From NCBI RefSeq assembly GCF_024139115.2, contig NC_085139.1, positions 104,633,935-104,697,934 on the forward strand: a stretch of DNA of 64,000 nt. Direction: 5' to 3'. Positions 1 to 11,519 of this stretch are shown here, piece by piece (position 1 is the stretch's first letter; each line of letters starts with the position of its first letter). This stretch comes from Armigeres subalbatus. Taxonomy: Eukaryota > Arthropoda > Insecta > Diptera > Culicidae. The position numbers and the translations under genes are program-made. The notes under the pieces are model-generated. The model saw only the letters and a list, made by a program, of their open reading frames with translations, had not been told where the DNA came from and made no database searches.

Positions 1-699
1 ATCTATCTAATTCAGTGTTCACCACTTTAAGCGGGCGTAAATCGAGCTTATGTTTTGCCCCTTATTCCAAATTTATTGATGGACTTCTAAAAAGTGTTTG
101 GTAATTCAGTAGCGGTGAACTATATTCTAAGATTAAATTTGTATCGGAACGGTCTACAAACATGATTGACGACAATAAATAAACAAATAAACAAAAGATT
201 TGGATGAATTTTTGTCCAGAGCACCACTGCATAAAATAGAATCAAATAAGAAGGTGCATGCCTTCGAAAAAATTGAAAATGTTTTAGCCACCTTACAAAG
301 CATTGCTAAAATTTTGGGTAAGTAGTAATTGCTATATTCACTTCATTCCACAGATTGAAGATTAGAATCAAATTCAACTGCGTAATTTGTTGATCCATTT
401 GGACCACCAATTTAACTATAGAGATTTGAATCAATTTCACCCTGTCCTTTAAGAATTTTATTTTTTATTTCATTTTTTTGTGGGAAAAGCGATTTCCTGT
501 GTAAAGTAGTAGAATAATCATCAACAAACCAGACAAACAGCTACAACACCTAATCGCAATCCTTATTGGAGCATACAACAATCCTACACGAATCGGAAAA
601 GCACTGAAAATCCTTAAAGCACAGATTCGGAACTTTACTCCCACTAAACATATTCGCTCTCCAAAACTCTCCTCTCTTGTCAAGTGCAACAAAAATGAG
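1..699. other. Non-coding, nothing recognised
   Basis: AT-rich sequence. The open frames here are short, lack any family motif and overlap on both strands. I see no terminal repeats, tandem arrays or tRNA-like boxes. Confidence 0.5.
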
Positions 700-1729
700 C
701 ATCAAGCATGCTTCCCGCACCGAGTGCGCCTGTCAGCTAGGCAATCCGCCAAGCATGCACCATTCAAAAGCACACACTTTTCTCTTGGTCTTTCTCTTTT
801 CTCTTGGTCGGGCCGTGCCGACACGCGGACCGATGCGACGAGCCGACACCACATTCCGATGGTTTTTCCAGCGTCGGAAAAACGCGTTCCCGTCAGTCCA
901 GTAGCGATCGTGACCGCACCAAGGGGTGTCTCTTCCGGGGAGTCCACGCCAAGCTGGCCCAAAAGTGAAAGGATAGTTACCACCAACGTTACCGCTTCCA
1001 CCGTTACCACCGCCCCATTACAACCTTTCTCTCTCTCCCGGAGAAGGCGCTTTTGCTGTTGTTGCACTTATTTAGAGCATACTGATTGAGGCTCACCGAG
1101 GATATTGGCAGAACCGTGACGGGGCCGTGACGTGGAGGGAGCTTCTTGGGGTAAATTGAATTGAATGTGCGTTCATACGAAGCTTCGAAGCTGCCTTTAG
1201 GTATTTGGAGTGTGTTATTGTTGTGACAAACGGGTGCCGAAGGAGAGTGGGGTCGACTGAAGAGGAAATCGAAGAAGCTTAATGGAGTGAGGAAAATCCA
1301 TCTGCAATCGCGAATTTTCTTCAATAGCAAGCGTGGCTCCGGGTGCATCTCGTGTGGATTTTCTGTCCTTCTGAGAGAATACGAGAAAAACGAAGCAAAT
1401 AGGGCAAGTAAGTCATTGGCGGAGCCGGGCAGACGGGAAAGAGGATACGAGAAGAAGAAAAGAGGGTGTGAAAATTTGGTAACTGGGATTTGGTTCGTTC
1501 CTTGCGACGAGCATGCGGTGGTCCAATGTGTGACGGTAGTGTGAAAACAGTTTTGTGAAAAGTTACGTTGCAGATTCAAGATTGCCCAGAGCCATTTTAG
1601 TGTGAACATGCAAATGTGATAAACGGAAGTGTTTTGCGTTCAATAGCAAGAAATCAAAAGTGTCGTAGTAAATTTCGAAGCACAAATCAACCAGAAAGGA
1701 TCTTACATCATCGTATAAGGAGAAGTAAG
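700..1729 (+). promoter_or_regulatory. Candidate promoter and non-coding first exon
   Basis: This is the most GC-rich non-transposon stretch in the left half of the window. It holds CRE-like TGACGT/TGACG motifs around 1118-1134 and no repeat structure. From about 1540 the base composition changes to the GTGTGAAAA/AAGTG style common in insect 5' UTRs. It ends at 1729 in a strong splice donor, AAG followed by GTGAGA (alternative donor GTAAGG at 1725). The open frames at 677-1089 and 1004-1609 occur on both strands and match no family, so I treat the region as non-coding. The nearest downstream acceptor with a real coding exon on the same strand is at 62628, in front of the NCKX-like gene. Pairing the two is inference; transcript data would decide. 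Confidence 0.3.
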
Positions 1730-3554
1730 GTGAGATTTTTCTTCCCTAAAATTTTTCTTTCAGCGAAAAGCATAAGTCTGTGATAGTAGACAGGAATGAG
1801 AAATCTTCCAACGACAGAAGAAGCCAAAGAACTACAGATAAGGACAAAACAGTTTCAAAATAGAAAATCAATGAAAATTTTCTCATGATCTCGCCTGAAT
1901 GGGCCACCAATCACCCAGGCTAAAAGCTAGACCGACTGACCGACGTCAGAAGAGTAGGGGAGCCTTTTGGGGCGACGAGGGCAAATTGTGAGTCGGTGTG
2001 AGTGCTGCGTGCAGCTTTTGAACGGATGTATGAGTGTGCTGCACGCGTAGAACAATCGTCACGTCTCGTGAATTAACGTGAAGAACCCAGTCAGTCAGCG
2101 GTGGCGGCATTCGACCACGGGAAAAATTTGCTCACGTCATACACATGACAGCGACGTTCGGTTGCGAGATGTTACAGACAAGGACGAGCATTTTATTCTT
2201 TTGGGGAGAGAAGTTCGTTTTTAGTTGCGACAATGTAGACGAGAAAATGTAAGAGGGGGAAAGCAAACCTACAACATTGGGGACATTGTCAGAATGTTCA
2301 ATAAAACAAGATAATAAAGCAAACGAAATTGATTTTCTCCATGACGAAATGTTGGAACAAATCCAATAGAAAATGATACCTAATAGTTGGATAATGAAAC
2401 TATAATCGAGAAATCGATGATATTACAATGTTCTTGCCTTTCCACACACCGTGGGCTGCTCACAAGATAAAAACAACTTTCTATGGAAGTATCGAGCGAC
2501 TTCATGTTGGTGAGTATGTACAAGACACATAGGCACACTTTTTAAGAATCAAATCGAACGTGATAGGCTCTATGGGCTGCGGATTGAAGTCTTTTTATTT
2601 GCTGCAGAAAATTTCCCGAAACAAGCAATGGCTTCCTTAAAAAATTATGCTCAATCACCCTCCTATTGACCTCTGGGTGACTTTTTTACCGCCTATGAAT
2701 CATATAGCTCGCGACATCTTAAATTACAGATTTTGCCAAAAAAATGCTTTCAAAGCGTTATATCCATTCGGGTCCAGAATGTCTCACCAAACTTGTTGGG
2801 AAATGTGATTGTTGGGGAATGTGCGTGCTAACTAATCCCCACAGGCTGGCAGAGATGTTTTTTTTTAATCTTTTGTTTATTTGAAAGGCTCAATAGCAGA
2901 GATGTTATGGAACAAAGCTTTCTAGTTAGCACAATTTTACAGTCAGATTTAGTCCGAAAGTTAGAAAGTGTTAGCTCTACTGCAGCTCCAGTGACCCATT
3001 AATTACTGCCTGGTATATCAGTTAATCGACTGTTACATTTAGCATATGATAGTTAAAACATCATGACTAAGTTCATCATGCCGTAATAATTCAGAGCGAA
3101 TTTTGTTGGTCATACTCCGTAGTATACCGGAATAATCTTCACCAATCTCAGCTACTTGGAATGTGGTGTTATTAGTTTGCAGACAGAATGGAACTTGTGC
3201 TGCTTTTCATCTTAGTGGTCTCATTACCATTTAGCATTAGCATTGAGCATTTCGCACAAATTCGTAGGTGATACAAGCCAAGACTATTGTACGAGAGTAG
3301 CATCACTTTCATCCGTTACCACAGATATTGATTTGGGACTAATCACTATCTCTTAGATAAAAGCAATGCAACCTCCAATAGTCGCGATCTGTCCTGTCCA
3401 CGTCCTTGCGAATGCTGAGGAAGGGGAAGGATGGTTAGCTGGACACCTACTTAAGAAAGATGCAGAGAACTCTACGACCTCTCATAGGTGCCACGGGAGG
3501 TTTTGGGATGGTGTGGAAGGTTATAACAGTAGAAATCGTTTTGGTAGAACGTGA
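1730..3554. other. Non-coding, probably intronic
   Basis: No coding motif. Two weak repeat signs are visible. A stretch near 2862 (AATCTTTTGTTTAT) resembles the one at 31875 beside the LOA-type element. The string TTAGTGGTCTCATTACCATT occurs at about 3211 and again at about 3640. Otherwise nothing is recognised. Confidence 0.4.
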
Positions 3555-3740
3555 AACACAGAAAGAACTAAGATAGAAATACAAAGTACTGCTTATAAGG
3601 CAGAAGCGGTAGCCACTAGACCACCGAACTCGTTCCTTAGTGGTCTCATTACCATTTCTACTGTTATTAATTATTTGGTAAGCACGATGTATATTTAAGG
3701 CGCAGGGAGTCCATGAATGTTTCCCATCCGAAACCAACCT
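3555..3740 (-). mobile_element. Degenerate tRNA-derived SINE (minus strand)
   Basis: Read on the minus strand, about 3595-3635 gives a worn tRNA-like head (GGTGGTCTAGTGGCTACCGC, then TTCTGCCTTATAAG). It resembles the better-preserved head at about 36120-36185, which also carries the TTCTGCCTCATAC anticodon-arm segment. The preceding bases (ATAGAAATACAAAGTA) also match the body of that copy (AAAGATACAAAGTA). The B box is not intact, so this is a fossil. Confidence 0.35.
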
Positions 3741-4064
3741 GGACCGAGAATTGATCCCACCATCTCTGGAATGACTGTGGGGAAAGTGGTGGCCAAAATC
3801 GAAAAATTGACTTGCTTTGAATGACGTGTCTTGTATACCATTTGAAAGCCAGATAGTTCAAATCAAGATTCCCAAAATGCCAGCTCTCTGAAAACTCATT
3901 GCGCCACAGGCATCAGACTTATGAAAACTGAGAAAATTGTAGAAAAAATGCATATCAAACAAATGCAATATTCTCAGCAAAAAACGGTCTAATTTTGGAA
4001 TTTAATATACCATTAGAAAGGAAACTGTCTAAACTTTAAAATGTGTATGTTGTTGGTTACACGG

Positions 4065-4776
4065 TTAACTACCTACCTGGTTGACTACAGCGTCGATACA
4101 CCTATGCCTGGCGTATTGTAGAGCTCCATAATCGTCGGTCTTGGGCGATGTTCCTCCAGTTGCCCGAACGTTTGGGGTCCCCAGGTCCGATTCCACCGCG
4201 TGCAGCCAGTGTGTTCGTGGTCTTCTACGAAGTCGCCGGCCTCTATCTGGTTCTCTGTTGAATATTGTTTTCGCCATTTTTTCTTCCGACATTCCCACCA
4301 AGTGACCAGTCCACTGAAGTCTGCCGTATTTTATACGATTCACAATATTTTCTTCTTTGTATGCCTGATACAGCTCATGATTCATTTTTTGATTCAATGG
4401 TTTGCGCCATAAACCATTTTCTAGTTTCCCTCCGAGTATTGTACACTTTTCGCTCGAAAAACCCAGAAAGTTCTCCGGTCCACATCTTTTAACGTCCATA
4501 CTTAATGTCTATAAAGGACTACTGGTAGAATCAGAGTTTTGTATAGAGCAAATTTCATTTCCGTCTGCATGTTGCGGGACCTAAGCTGGTTATTAATCCG
4601 TAAAAGGGCCTATTCGCAGCAGCAATACGTCTTTTCACTTCACGGGAAACGTCATTGTCACATGTCACAAGCCCTCCAAGGTAAACAAATTCTTCAACAA
4701 CTTCAAACACATCCCCATCTAGCGCTACCTCAGCACCAACACCACTAGGACTTCCTCTATCTCTACCTGCCACCAT
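4065..4776 (-). pseudogene. RTE-like ORF, C-terminal part
   Basis: Two out-of-frame pieces. One (4555-4776) contains VEEFVYLGGLVTCDNDVS, the segment just after the RT thumb. The other (4065-4499) contains MNHELYQAY and RLQWTGHLVGMSEEKMAKT, like the C-terminal region of RTE proteins (compare RLRWAGHVARMSDSN in the copy ending at 58380). A frameshift near 4500-4550 separates them. Confidence 0.65.
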
Positions 4777-4808
4777 GTACTTTGTCTTGGTAGAGTTAAT
4801 GGTTTGGC

Positions 4809-5423
4809 CTATTCTCGCCGTCTCCCTCTTAGTGGGACAAAAGCCTCCTCTACTGCTCTACGATCGATTCCAATAAGGTCAATGTCGTCCGCAAAGCCCA
4901 AGAGCATATGCGACCATGTGATGATACTGCCGTTCCTCTGCACGCCAGATCTCCTAATAGCGCCTTCGAGTGCAATATTGAACAATAAATTTGAAAGTGC
5001 ATCACTCTGCTTCAATCCGTCTAAGGTCACAAACGAGGTTGACACTTCGTCTGCAATCCTAATACTTGATTTCGAGCCATCCAGCGTTGCACGTATCAGT
5101 CTAATCAGTTTCGCCGGAAAACCATGTTCGGACATTATCTGCCACAGCTCATTTCTCTTCACTGAATCGTACGCTGCTTTTAAATCAATCAACAGATGGT
5201 TAGTCTGCAAGTTGTACTCCCGGAATTTATCAAGGATCATCATCCGCAGGCTACACATCTGATCCATCGTTGATCGGCCCTCACGAAAACCTGCCTGGTA
5301 TTCGCCGACGAAGGACTCCTCAAGCGGTCTCAGTCTGTTAAACAGAATACGCGACCCAGTGGCTTTACTAGATTTCAGCTCGTTTAGAGCCTTCTTAACT
5401 TCGTCCAGCGTTTGTGGTTTCAC
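4809..5423 (-). pseudogene. RTE-like reverse transcriptase fragment
   Basis: A 204-residue open stretch covering the RT core. It shows YQAGFREGRSTMDQM, LLIDLKAAYDSVKRNELW (catalytic D in DLKAAYD), the LKQSD segment where active copies have LRQGD, NIALEGAIRRSG, and the FADDIDLIG catalytic box. The RQGD to KQSD change and the loss of the C-terminal thumb in this frame show it is decayed. Its last part (about 4830-5275) is repeated base for base at 8621-9066. Flanking pieces of the same element are at 5469-5985 (upstream) and 4065-4776 (downstream) in other frames. Confidence 0.75.
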
Positions 5424-5468
5424 AGCTTGACCGTCGCCGACAATGTCCTTCCTGCTCCTTAATACACC

Positions 5469-5985
5469 TTAATTTGCACCTTTCAACAAATCTTCTAAGT
5501 GCTCCTTCCAGCTGGCTGACACCTTAGTCTTGTCTGTCAGCAAATTTCCCTCTCGGTCATTGCACATGGCGGGCACTGGCGCAGTCTTCTGCCGCGCGCC
5601 ATTGACAGTTGCGTAAAACCTCCGCATGTCGTTTCTATCCATGTTCTCCTGCGCTTCAGCTATCACACTCTCTTCGTGTTGCCTTTTTTTTCTGTGGTAG
5701 GTTCGTTTCTCTTTTGCTCTTGCTCTCCGCTTGCTGTACCGCTCTCTATTGGAACGGGTACGAGCCACTAGCATTCGACTCCTAGCAAAATTTGTCTCGT
5801 CATTTCTTTTCTCTGGCACTCGCTGGCACTCCTCATCAAACCAACCATTTCGTTGGCAATGCCTAACACTTCCTGCGCTGTTGTAGTCACAGCTTCATGG
5901 ATATTTTCCAACAAACCGTAGACGTCGCCAGATCCGGTGGCATCTCCTATCCGCTCGTCCAGCTTCTGGTGGTACTATTCAGCAA
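5469..5985 (-). pseudogene. RTE-like ORF, linker upstream of RT
   Basis: A basic, coiled-coil-like region (NRERYSKRRARAKEKR, then RFYATVNGARQ and DREGNLLTDKTKVSASWKEH). It corresponds to the linker between endonuclease and RT in RTE proteins; compare DINGNLLTNEREVIQRWRQH in the copy at 56.7 kb. The frame is interrupted near 5820, but similar coding (KLDERIGDATGSGDVYG) continues to about 5985. The endonuclease itself is missing. Confidence 0.6.
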
Positions 5986-5990
5986 CGCGG

Positions 5991-6549
5991 TTAACTAAAA
6001 TTAGTAAAAAATAAACAATAATGAAAAAAATGTTGGACTATATCTCACGAGGAGGACCGAGCAGTTTCAAGAGACCACCACTTATGCTTAGTTTTGAGTC
6101 TATACCTGAGAGAAAGAAGCCAGCTCACTGACAGATCGTTCATTTACTATGTCTTCTTCTTCTTTATTTGTGTGTAAATTGTTGAAACTCAACAAATCTA
6201 AGTAACATTTTATAACGTCGGAAGCAACATTTTTCACTCCAATAAAAACTTGTTCGAATTAGCTGATTTTAATGGTTATGAACTTCCTAACGTGGAACAA
6301 AACCGATTACTCATAATACGGGATCATTCACATGGATAATTACGGGTTCAATCCACTGTAGCAGATATAAGAAAAGTTGCGAACATAAATTGCGAAATAA
6401 ATAATTTTGGTTACGACCATTTGAAGCTACATCGCAGTGTTTACTTTTTCGGTTCGCAGTGACTGGATCGCGGTGACATTAGGATGAATGTAAATAAAGC
6501 GAGCTGTCTTCTCTCTCTCAGGTCTATACTATACTAGGTATGTGCGGAA
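5991..6549. other. Non-coding, nothing recognised
   Basis: AT-rich interval between the RTE-like remnant and the fold-back structure. No open frame, tandem repeat or terminal inverted repeat was seen. Confidence 0.4.
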
Positions 6550-6741
6550 CCCTTATGCGGCCGACGGGGTACCCGTGTTCCTTTTTAAATTCAAGTGGTG
6601 ATATTTCAATGAATTTTTATAGCTGAAAGCTGAAACTTGGTTGTCGTAGCCAAGCAAATCCGTCTTCCGAATTTCCTTTTACTAACGAAAACAAGCGCGG
6701 AACACCGAAGGATAATTCGCATGTTCACGCCTCAAAAACAT

Positions 6742-7028
6742 AACACTGAATGATCGTTTATTTTCACCGTTGAATCTTCTAGAATTCCTGTCAGCCTACT
6801 GAGATTGAATTTCAAATTTCTTCTCATTAGCTTCTTAGTATGCTGGCATTTTAAATGCCAACTACGATTGAATTTCAAATTCGTTATCATTTTTTCTATT
6901 AATGTCATTTTTTAAAATATTTTAGTTTATTTCATTATTTTTATCATGAAATAAGAAATACGTTCCACTCTATCCATCAATGTAACCAACAAATGCAAAT
7001 GCATTTTTCAGACTCACTTTATTCCCCA
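6742..7028 (+). repeat. Dispersed repeat, copy 1
   Basis: About 285 bp that recurs at 43236-43502 in the same orientation with small indels. Both start AACACTGAATGATCG, share TGTCAGCCTACTGAGATTG in the middle, and end near GACTCACTTTATTC. It is AT-rich and non-coding, with no obvious terminal inverted repeat. Probably a short non-autonomous element or part of one. Confidence 0.7.
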
Positions 7029-7132
7029 CATTGGTGACATCTAAGAACTCCATAAAATGTAGCATCTGTGAGAAAATCACGTTGATACAGTGAGGAGGGA
7101 CGTGGGGAGGGGCATCTGTTTTTTTTTTTACC

Positions 7133-7330
7133 ACGTTGATGGCCGACAGGGTACCCGTGTTCCCATAAATTGATATTTTCATAACTTTAACAATTTTCAA
7201 CCGATTTAGATAGTTTTGAGAGTTTTGGAAACAGAAACTCATATACTTTTTGCCCATTGTCAAGATTTACAGCTTTTGTCCATGGGTATACAAGAAATCT
7301 TTGAAGTAAGGCTTAAGAGTCTACACACGT
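7133..7330 (+). repeat. Inverted arm of fold-back, left
   Basis: Matches the reverse complement of about 12740-12940 with few differences: both read through GGGTACCCGTGTTCCCATAA, a stretch of GTTTCC/GGAAAC, and TACTTTTTGCCCATTGTCAAG. The arm then passes into a decayed tandem array (to about 7610) whose units resemble, in inverted orientation, those at 11745-12800. Confidence 0.75.
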
Positions 7331-7619
7331 AACCGAAGGACTATCAACAAGTTTCAAATATATTACATGCTCATTGCGCTTCTTAGAATAGTCGGTGTTC
7401 ACAGTATATATTCTGGGTCTCCAAAAACCCCTGGAGTAAGGCCTAAGTCATCCAAAATCCCTGGAATAAGATCTTATGGTCTGCTAACGTAACCAAAGGT
7501 CTATCGTGTAAATTCAAAAACGGTACATGCTCTTTATGGTGCTTAGCATATAATGCTTTCACAGTAGGTATATGTTGCGGGTCATCCAATAACCTTTTCT
7601 TAAAACATGTTTGCATTTC

Positions 7620-8620
7620 AAGTAGTTCTTGTTGCTGTCATTGATTCTAGGTAGTCTACGAACTCCATACAGTCAAGGTCTTCGGATCAATCTCCGTAAT
7701 GGAGGCAGTTAACGAAGAATAAACAAGTTGCGTGACCCCTTCTTGGTATATTTTTGTATTCTAAGTAGTTCTTGTTGTTGTCGTGAGCTCCAGGTAGTCT
7801 ACGAACTCCATAGAGTCAAGATCTGTGGATCAACCTCAGTAACGGAGGCAGTTATTGAAGAATAAACAAGTTGCGTGACCCCTTCTTGGTATATGTGTGT
7901 ATTCCAAGTAGTTCTTGTTGTTGTCGTGGACTCCAGGTAGTCTACGAACTCCATAGAGTCAAGATCTGGGGATCGACCTCGGTAACGGAGGCAGCGTTTG
8001 AAAAATAAACAAGTTTTGTGACCCCTTCTTGATATATGTTTGTATTCCAAGTAGTTCTTGTTGTTGTCGTTGGCTCCAGGTAGTCTACGAACTCCATAGA
8101 TTCAAGGTCGGTGGATCAACCTTCGTTATGGAGGCAGTTATTGAAGAATAAACAAGCTGTGTGACCCCTTCTTGGTATATGTTTGTATTTCATGTAGTTC
8201 TTGTTGTTGTCGTGAGTTCCATGTGGTCTACGAACTCCATACAGTCAAGATCTTCGGATCTATCTCCGTAATGGAGGCAGTTATCGGAGAATAAACAAGT
8301 TGCGTGACCCCTTCTTGGTATATGTGTGTATTCCAAGTAGTTCTTGTTGTTGTCGAGGACTCCAGGTAGTCTACGAACTCCATAGAGTCAAGGTATGGGG
8401 TTCGACCTTGGTAACGGAGGCAGTTATTGAAGAATAAACAAATTGTGTGACGCCTTCATGGTATTTGTTTGTATTCTAAGTAGTTCTTGTTGTCATTGGT
8501 TCCAGGTAGTCTACGAACTCCATAGATTCAAGGTCGGTGGATCAACCTCCGTTATGGAGGCAGTTATTGAAGAATAAACAAGTTGCGTGACCCCTTCTTG
8601 GTATTTGTTTGTATTCCAAG
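7620..8620 (+). repeat. 143-bp minisatellite array, left block
   Basis: The landmark GTAGTTCTTGTTG occurs at about 7765, 7908, 8051, 8194, 8337 and 8480, a regular 143-bp spacing. Each unit contains TCTACGAACTCCATA, an AGTCAAG segment, GGAGGCAGTTATTGAAG and GCGTGACCCCTTCTTGG. Units differ by point changes and small indels. The array stops sharply at 8620, where a copied LINE fragment begins, and resumes after 9066. Confidence 0.9.
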
Positions 8621-9066
8621 TAGTGGGACAAAAGCCTCCTCTACTGCTCTACGATCGATTCCAATAAGGTCAATGTCGTCCGCAAAGCCCAAGAGCATAT
8701 GCGACCATGTGATGATACTGCCGTTCCTCTGCACGCCAGATCTCCTAATAGCGCCTTCGAGTGCAATATTGAACAATAAATTTGAAAGTGCATCACTCTG
8801 CTTCAATCCGTCTAAGGTCACAAACGAGGTTGACACTTCGTCTGCAATCCTAATACTTGATTTCGAGCCATCCAGCGTTGCACGTATCAGTCTAATCAGT
8901 TTCGCCGGAAAACCATGTTCGGACATTATCTGCCACAGCTCATTTCTCTTCACTGAATCGTACGCTGCTTTTAAATCAATCAACAGATGGTTAGTCTGCA
9001 AGTTGTACTCCCGGAATTTATCAAGGATCATCATCCGCAGGCTACACATCTGATCCATCGTTGATC
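8621..9066 (-). pseudogene. 446-bp copy of the RTE-like RT fragment
   Basis: Base-for-base the same as 4830-5275 as far as I can compare by eye, including the FADDIDLIG box on the minus strand. It starts at TAGTGGGAC and ends at GTTGATC, both internal to the element, so this is not a new retrotransposition (no 3' end, no target duplication of LINE type). It splits a minisatellite array, and the array segment on its left (8191-8624) is repeated on its right (about 9067-9500). Confidence 0.9.
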
Positions 9067-9880
9067 ATGTTGATTCTTGTTGTTTTCGTGAGTTCCATGT
9101 GGTCTACGAACTCCATACAGTCAAGATCTTCGGATCTATCTCCGTAATGGAGGCAGTTATCGGAGAATAAACAAGTTGCGTGACCCCTTCTTGGTATATG
9201 TGTGTATTCCAAGTAGTTCTTGTTGTTGTCGAGGACTCCAGGTAGTCTACGAACTCCATAGAGTCAAGGTATGGGGTTCGACCTTGGTAACGGAGGCAGT
9301 TATTGAAGAATAAACAAATTGTGTGACGCCTTCATGGTATTTGTTTGTATTCTAAGTAGTTCTTGTTGTCATTGGTTCCAGGTAGTCTACGAACTCCATA
9401 GATTCAAGGTCGGTGGATCAACCTCCGTTATGGAGGCAGTTATTGAAGAATAAACAAGTTGCGTGACCCCTTCTTGGTATTTGTTTGTATTCCAAGTAGT
9501 TCTTGTTGTTGTGGGCTCTAGGTAGTCTACGAGCTCCATAGATTCAAGGTGTGTGGATCAACCTCCGTAATGGAGGCAGTTTTTTAATAAACAAACAAGC
9601 TGTGTGACCCCTTCTTGGTATATGTTTGTATTCCATGTAGTTCTTGTTTTTGTCGTGAGTTCCAGGTAGTCTACGAACTCCATACAGTCAAGATCTTCGG
9701 ATCAATCTGCGTAATGGAGGCAGTTATCGAAGAATAAACAAGTAGCGTGACCCTTTCTTGGTATATGTTTGTATTCCAAGTAGTTCTTGTTGTTGTCGTG
9801 GGCTCCAGGTAGTCTACGAACTCTATAGAGTCAAGGTCGGTGAATCAACCTCCGTAATGAATGCAGTTATTGAAGAACAA
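9067..9880 (+). repeat. 143-bp minisatellite array, right block
   Basis: The first 434 bp (to about 9500) duplicate 8191-8624, including private variants such as GTCGAGGACTCC, TATGGGGTTCGACC and GACGCCTTCATGG. Further units continue to about 9880, where the array runs into a SINE-family sequence. Degenerate units reappear at 10385-10620 and 11140-11400. Confidence 0.85.
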
Positions 9881-9884
9881 CTGG

Positions 9885-10384
9885 GAGGGACGGAAGGTAG
9901 CGGTTTTCCTCCAATACCTTTTCCGAACTTAATCTATCACATGTTGTGCATATGCATAATCGAGTTTCAGACATAGTAATTAATTTCCACTACGGGTGGC
10001 TCAATACCCGGAACAAAGGCAATTAACTTTCAATGCACTGAGCTCGAAAGGCGATCTCTCTTCGCTTATGTGGTCGGGTTGGGATCTGACGACCAACTCG
10101 CAAAATCTCACACAACCCTACTTCATCGAGCGCCGTTGGTGATGAAGCAAGTGTGTAGGAGCCAGATAATACTAAATACTCATCCTACTTGGTTGGCATT
10201 GTACAAAAACATATATGAGAGAGTTAGTTCTGAGAATGTATTGCGAGAGTTCGGCTACATGCCCGGTGCTGTGAATTTGGTTTCATCAGTACCCGCTAAG
10301 CTGCGGAGGACGACGGAGGTCCTTCGTAGCTTAGTAGGGAAAACACCTGTCTAGCGTACTGGTTTCGTGGGATCAAACCCCACT
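9885..10384 (+). mobile_element. tRNA-like SINE family, two partial copies
   Basis: Two pieces of the family best seen at 18156-18839. About 9905-10040 is a tail segment (CCTCCAATACCTTTTCCGAA and, further on, AATACCCGGAACAAAGGCAA). About 10065-10384 is a body segment (CGGGTTGGGATCTGACGACC) leading to a tRNA-like head at about 10310-10384 with TCCTTCGTAGCTTAG (A-box side) and GGGATCAAACCCC (B-box side). The head is worn, so Pol III activity is doubtful. Confidence 0.6.
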
Positions 10385-10869
10385 TCTGTAGATCAATCTC
10401 CGTAATGGAGACAGTTATCGAAGAATAAACAAGTTTTGTGACCCCATCTTGGTATATGTTTGTATTCCAAGTAGTTCTTGTTGTTGTCTTGAGCTCCAGG
10501 TAGTCTATGAAATAGAGTCAAGTTCGATGGCAGTTATTTTAAAATAAACAAGTTGTGAGACCCCTTCTTGGTATATGTTATAGTAGTTATTTTAATTGTC
10601 GTGGGCTCCATAATGAAGGCAAGACAAAATACGTGAATGGAATCCGTATTTTTTTGTCGAAGAGACTTACAAACTTATTAACAGGTACTCATAAATGATT
10701 CATAATAAGCCACAGGCAGTGAAAGTTATTTCATGAACATCTTTATTGTTTGCGGCAAATTGGATCGAAAACGTGATAAAATCGGGTTAGGCAAAATCAG
10801 GGGTAGACAAAATCTGGGAGTGACAAAATCGGGTCAACCTCATCTGACTGAATGTACGCATTCCTAGTA
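10385..10869. repeat. Degenerate minisatellite units and spacer
   Basis: One and a half worn 143-bp units to about 10620 (GGAGACAGTTATCGAAG, TGACCCCATCTTGG), then spacer with three short repeats of the form GACAAAATCGGG/GCAAAATCAGG around 10785-10835. No gene. Confidence 0.6.
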
Positions 10870-11132
10870 CAGTAGCCGTTCGATAACTGCAAAATGTTTA
10901 CTTTTCAGTTATCGAACGCCGTTCAATAACTGCAACGCACTCTAGAAGTCAAACGGTTGTCAATCGACGTCAGATGCAATAAAAGTGCATCTAAATGTGC
11001 ACCGCAATGCAGCTGTCATTGAGTCTGACATCGGTTTGAAGTTTAGCGGTCCGATAACTGTAAAACTGTTGCAACTATCGAATTTCAGTTAAAAAGCATT
11101 GCAGTTAAATGACAGTTATCGAACGTCTGCTG
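10870..11132. mobile_element. MITE with TA target duplication
   Basis: Ends CAGTAGCCGTTCGATAACTG and CAGTTATCGAACGTCTGCTG are inverted copies, flanked by TA on both sides (10868-10869 and 11133-11134). The motif TTCGATAACTG or its complement recurs at least five times inside. The 263-bp length and TA duplication fit a Tc1/mariner-derived MITE. It has no coding capacity. Confidence 0.8.
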
Positions 11133-11134
11133 TA

Positions 11135-11519
11135 GTTTTTGTTTTTGCCATGGTACTAGGTAGTCTTTGAACTCCATATAGGAATGATCTGCAGATCAAC
11201 CCACGAACGGAAGGTTATTGGTATATGTTTGCATTTCAAGTAGATCAAGTTGTTGTCATTAGCTCTGGGCAGTTATTGAAGAATAAACAAGATGTGAAAC
11301 CTCATCTTGATATATTAGCATTCCAAGTAGTTATTGTTGTTTTGTTGTTTTTGGTCCCAGGTAGTATACAAACTTCATTCATATCACTAATATGAAGTTG
11401 TCTATTCTTTGGAAATGCAAAATGTAAATAAATTGGAACGATACAACTTCACGCCGAGAACGTGAGGGAAAAAACGGGCCAATATCGCAAAGATCATGTA
11501 CCATATTAAAATTAGATTA
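11135..11519. repeat. Degenerate minisatellite units
   Basis: Worn copies of the 143-bp unit (TAGTCTTTGAACTCCATA, GGTATATGTTTGCATTTC, GCAGTTATTGAAGAATAAAC), then about 120 bp of unassigned sequence. No gene. Confidence 0.5.

Larger units (their letters stand above)
4063..5990 (-). mobile_element. RTE-like non-LTR retrotransposon remnant (family A)
   Basis: A minus-strand LINE, 5'-truncated and broken by frameshifts and stops. From 5' (about 5985) to 3' (about 4063) one reads the spacer after the endonuclease, the RT fingers, palm and thumb, and the C-terminal region with WTGHLVGMSEEKMAK. The order and motifs (YQAGFREGRST, DLKAAYDSV, NIALEGAIRRSG, FADDIDLIG, EFVYLGGLV) match the RTE group seen twice more in this window, but at clearly different sequence identity, so this is a separate family. 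No endonuclease domain and no clear target duplication were found. Confidence 0.75.

Noticed and set aside
677..1609. Several open frames of 75-201 codons on both strands
   Set aside because: They overlap each other on opposite strands, have no family motif and lie in GC-rich DNA where stops are rare. A promoter/5' UTR explains the region better.
4804..5262. 152-residue plus-strand frame (also at 8583-9053)
   Set aside because: It is the antisense shadow of the RTE reverse transcriptase; only the minus strand has RT motifs.
7620..9880. CRISPR-like regular repeats
   Set aside because: Units are 143 bp with no short repeat/spacer structure; the genome is eukaryotic.
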